Shown: one piece after another, positions 63,854 through 64,000 of the stretch
How the letters are laid out: every line of letters starts with the position of its first letter
How positions within the stretch are numbered: the stretch's first letter is position 1
Program-made: the position numbers and the translations under genes
DNA from: Candidatus Binataceae bacterium
Lineage (GTDB): Bacteria > Desulfobacterota > Binatia > Binatales > Binataceae
Length of the DNA: 64,000 bases
Assembly: GCA_035308025.1 (NCBI GenBank)
Contig: DATGHL010000029.1
Location: 1 to 64,000, forward strand
Direction: 5' to 3'
Notes under the pieces: model-generated
The model's database searches: none
Seen by the model: the letters and a program-made list of their open reading frames with translations, nothing else
What the model was told of the DNA's origin: nothing

Positions 63854-64000
63854 ATGATGCGAACCTCAGCCGTCGTCTTCGGCGCCGCGATCGTGGCGGC
63901 GCTCAGCTCTGTATGCATCAGCGCGCGTGCGTCGGAACCTCTGACGCTAAAGGAAGCGATTGGCCGCGCGCTCGCCTATGCACCCGCCGCCGCGATCGCC
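63854..64000 (+). CDS. TolC-family outer-membrane efflux protein, partial (5' end)
   Basis: Only the first 49 residues are in the window: a signal peptide (MMRTSAVVFGAAIVAALSSV, cleavage near SARASEP) and PLTLKEAIGRALAYAPAAAI, the typical opening of TolC/OEP outer-membrane channel proteins (LTLxEAIxxALxxNP). The gene continues past the window edge. Its position after a two-component pair suggests an efflux operon under that pair's control. Confidence 0.65.
   Translation, partial: MMRTSAVVFGAAIVAALSSVCISARASEPLTLKEAIGRALAYAPAAAIA

Overview
The window is GC-rich DNA from a Gram-negative bacterium. It encodes lpxD, a heptosyltransferase-like enzyme, a complete Mla phospholipid-transport set and several outer-membrane proteins. 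A CofC-type F420 enzyme next to the Mla genes, NtrC-family activators paired with sigma-54-like promoters, and the overall gene mix suggest an uncultured deltaproteobacterium-like lineage such as Candidatus Binatota. That placement is inference; the window has no rRNA or other taxonomic marker.

Layout. 0.1-3.6 kb is a decayed zone: a frameshifted PqiA-like remnant, one intact outer-membrane protein, a broken FadL-like porin, a truncated IS3 transposase and a broken S24 phage-type repressor. 4-14.4 kb carries an esterase, a DUF1329 protein, an ExeA-like ATPase with TPR-like repeats, exonuclease III, two convergent LigD-type modules (polymerase and ligase), a fatty-acid desaturase and a GNAT-like protein. 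14.5-16.7 kb is a small accessory patch: an ImmA/IrrE-like metallopeptidase overlapping an XRE regulator, a 58-aa excisionase-like HTH protein and a CxxC mini-protein. 17-22.1 kb holds a cobalamin-type radical SAM enzyme and a cassette of CDP-alcohol phosphatidyltransferase, HAD hydrolase, nucleotidyltransferase and ATP-grasp ligase, plausibly a dedicated lipid or soluble headgroup pathway. 22.1-31.8 kb (minus strand) runs gatC-gatA-gatB, waaF-like, a membrane protein, an IS1595 insertion, lpxD, a GAF-type sigma-54 activator and a 94-aa protein whose upstream region has a near-consensus sigma-54 promoter.

31.9-37.7 kb has yraN, serS, a phosphate-response set (pstB, phoU, phoB, phoR) and tRNA-Arg(ACG). 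38-47 kb is a Kdp potassium-uptake operon with two tiny leading membrane peptides (the second is KdpF). Its control module is unusual: KdpD is reduced to its N-terminal sensory half, followed by a separate histidine kinase and an NtrC-type response regulator in place of KdpE. A sigma-54-like promoter and an upstream dyad precede the operon. 47-64 kb has a large hybrid kinase, an HtrA-like protein that has lost its catalytic His and Asp, a haem/sirohaem/cytochrome c operon (siroheme synthase N-terminal domain, ccsA, hemA, hemC), a DUF192 protein, a TPR-SH3 lipoprotein, cofC, mlaE-F-D-C-A, a MaoC hydratase between two copies of an intergenic repeat, an OmpR-type two-component pair, and the start of a TolC-like gene that runs off the edge.

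The strongest candidates for undescribed biology are the split Kdp control module with its predicted sigma-54 promoter, the 94-aa protein under a predicted GAF-activator/sigma-54 switch, and the CDP-alcohol transferase/HAD/nucleotidyltransferase/ATP-grasp cassette.
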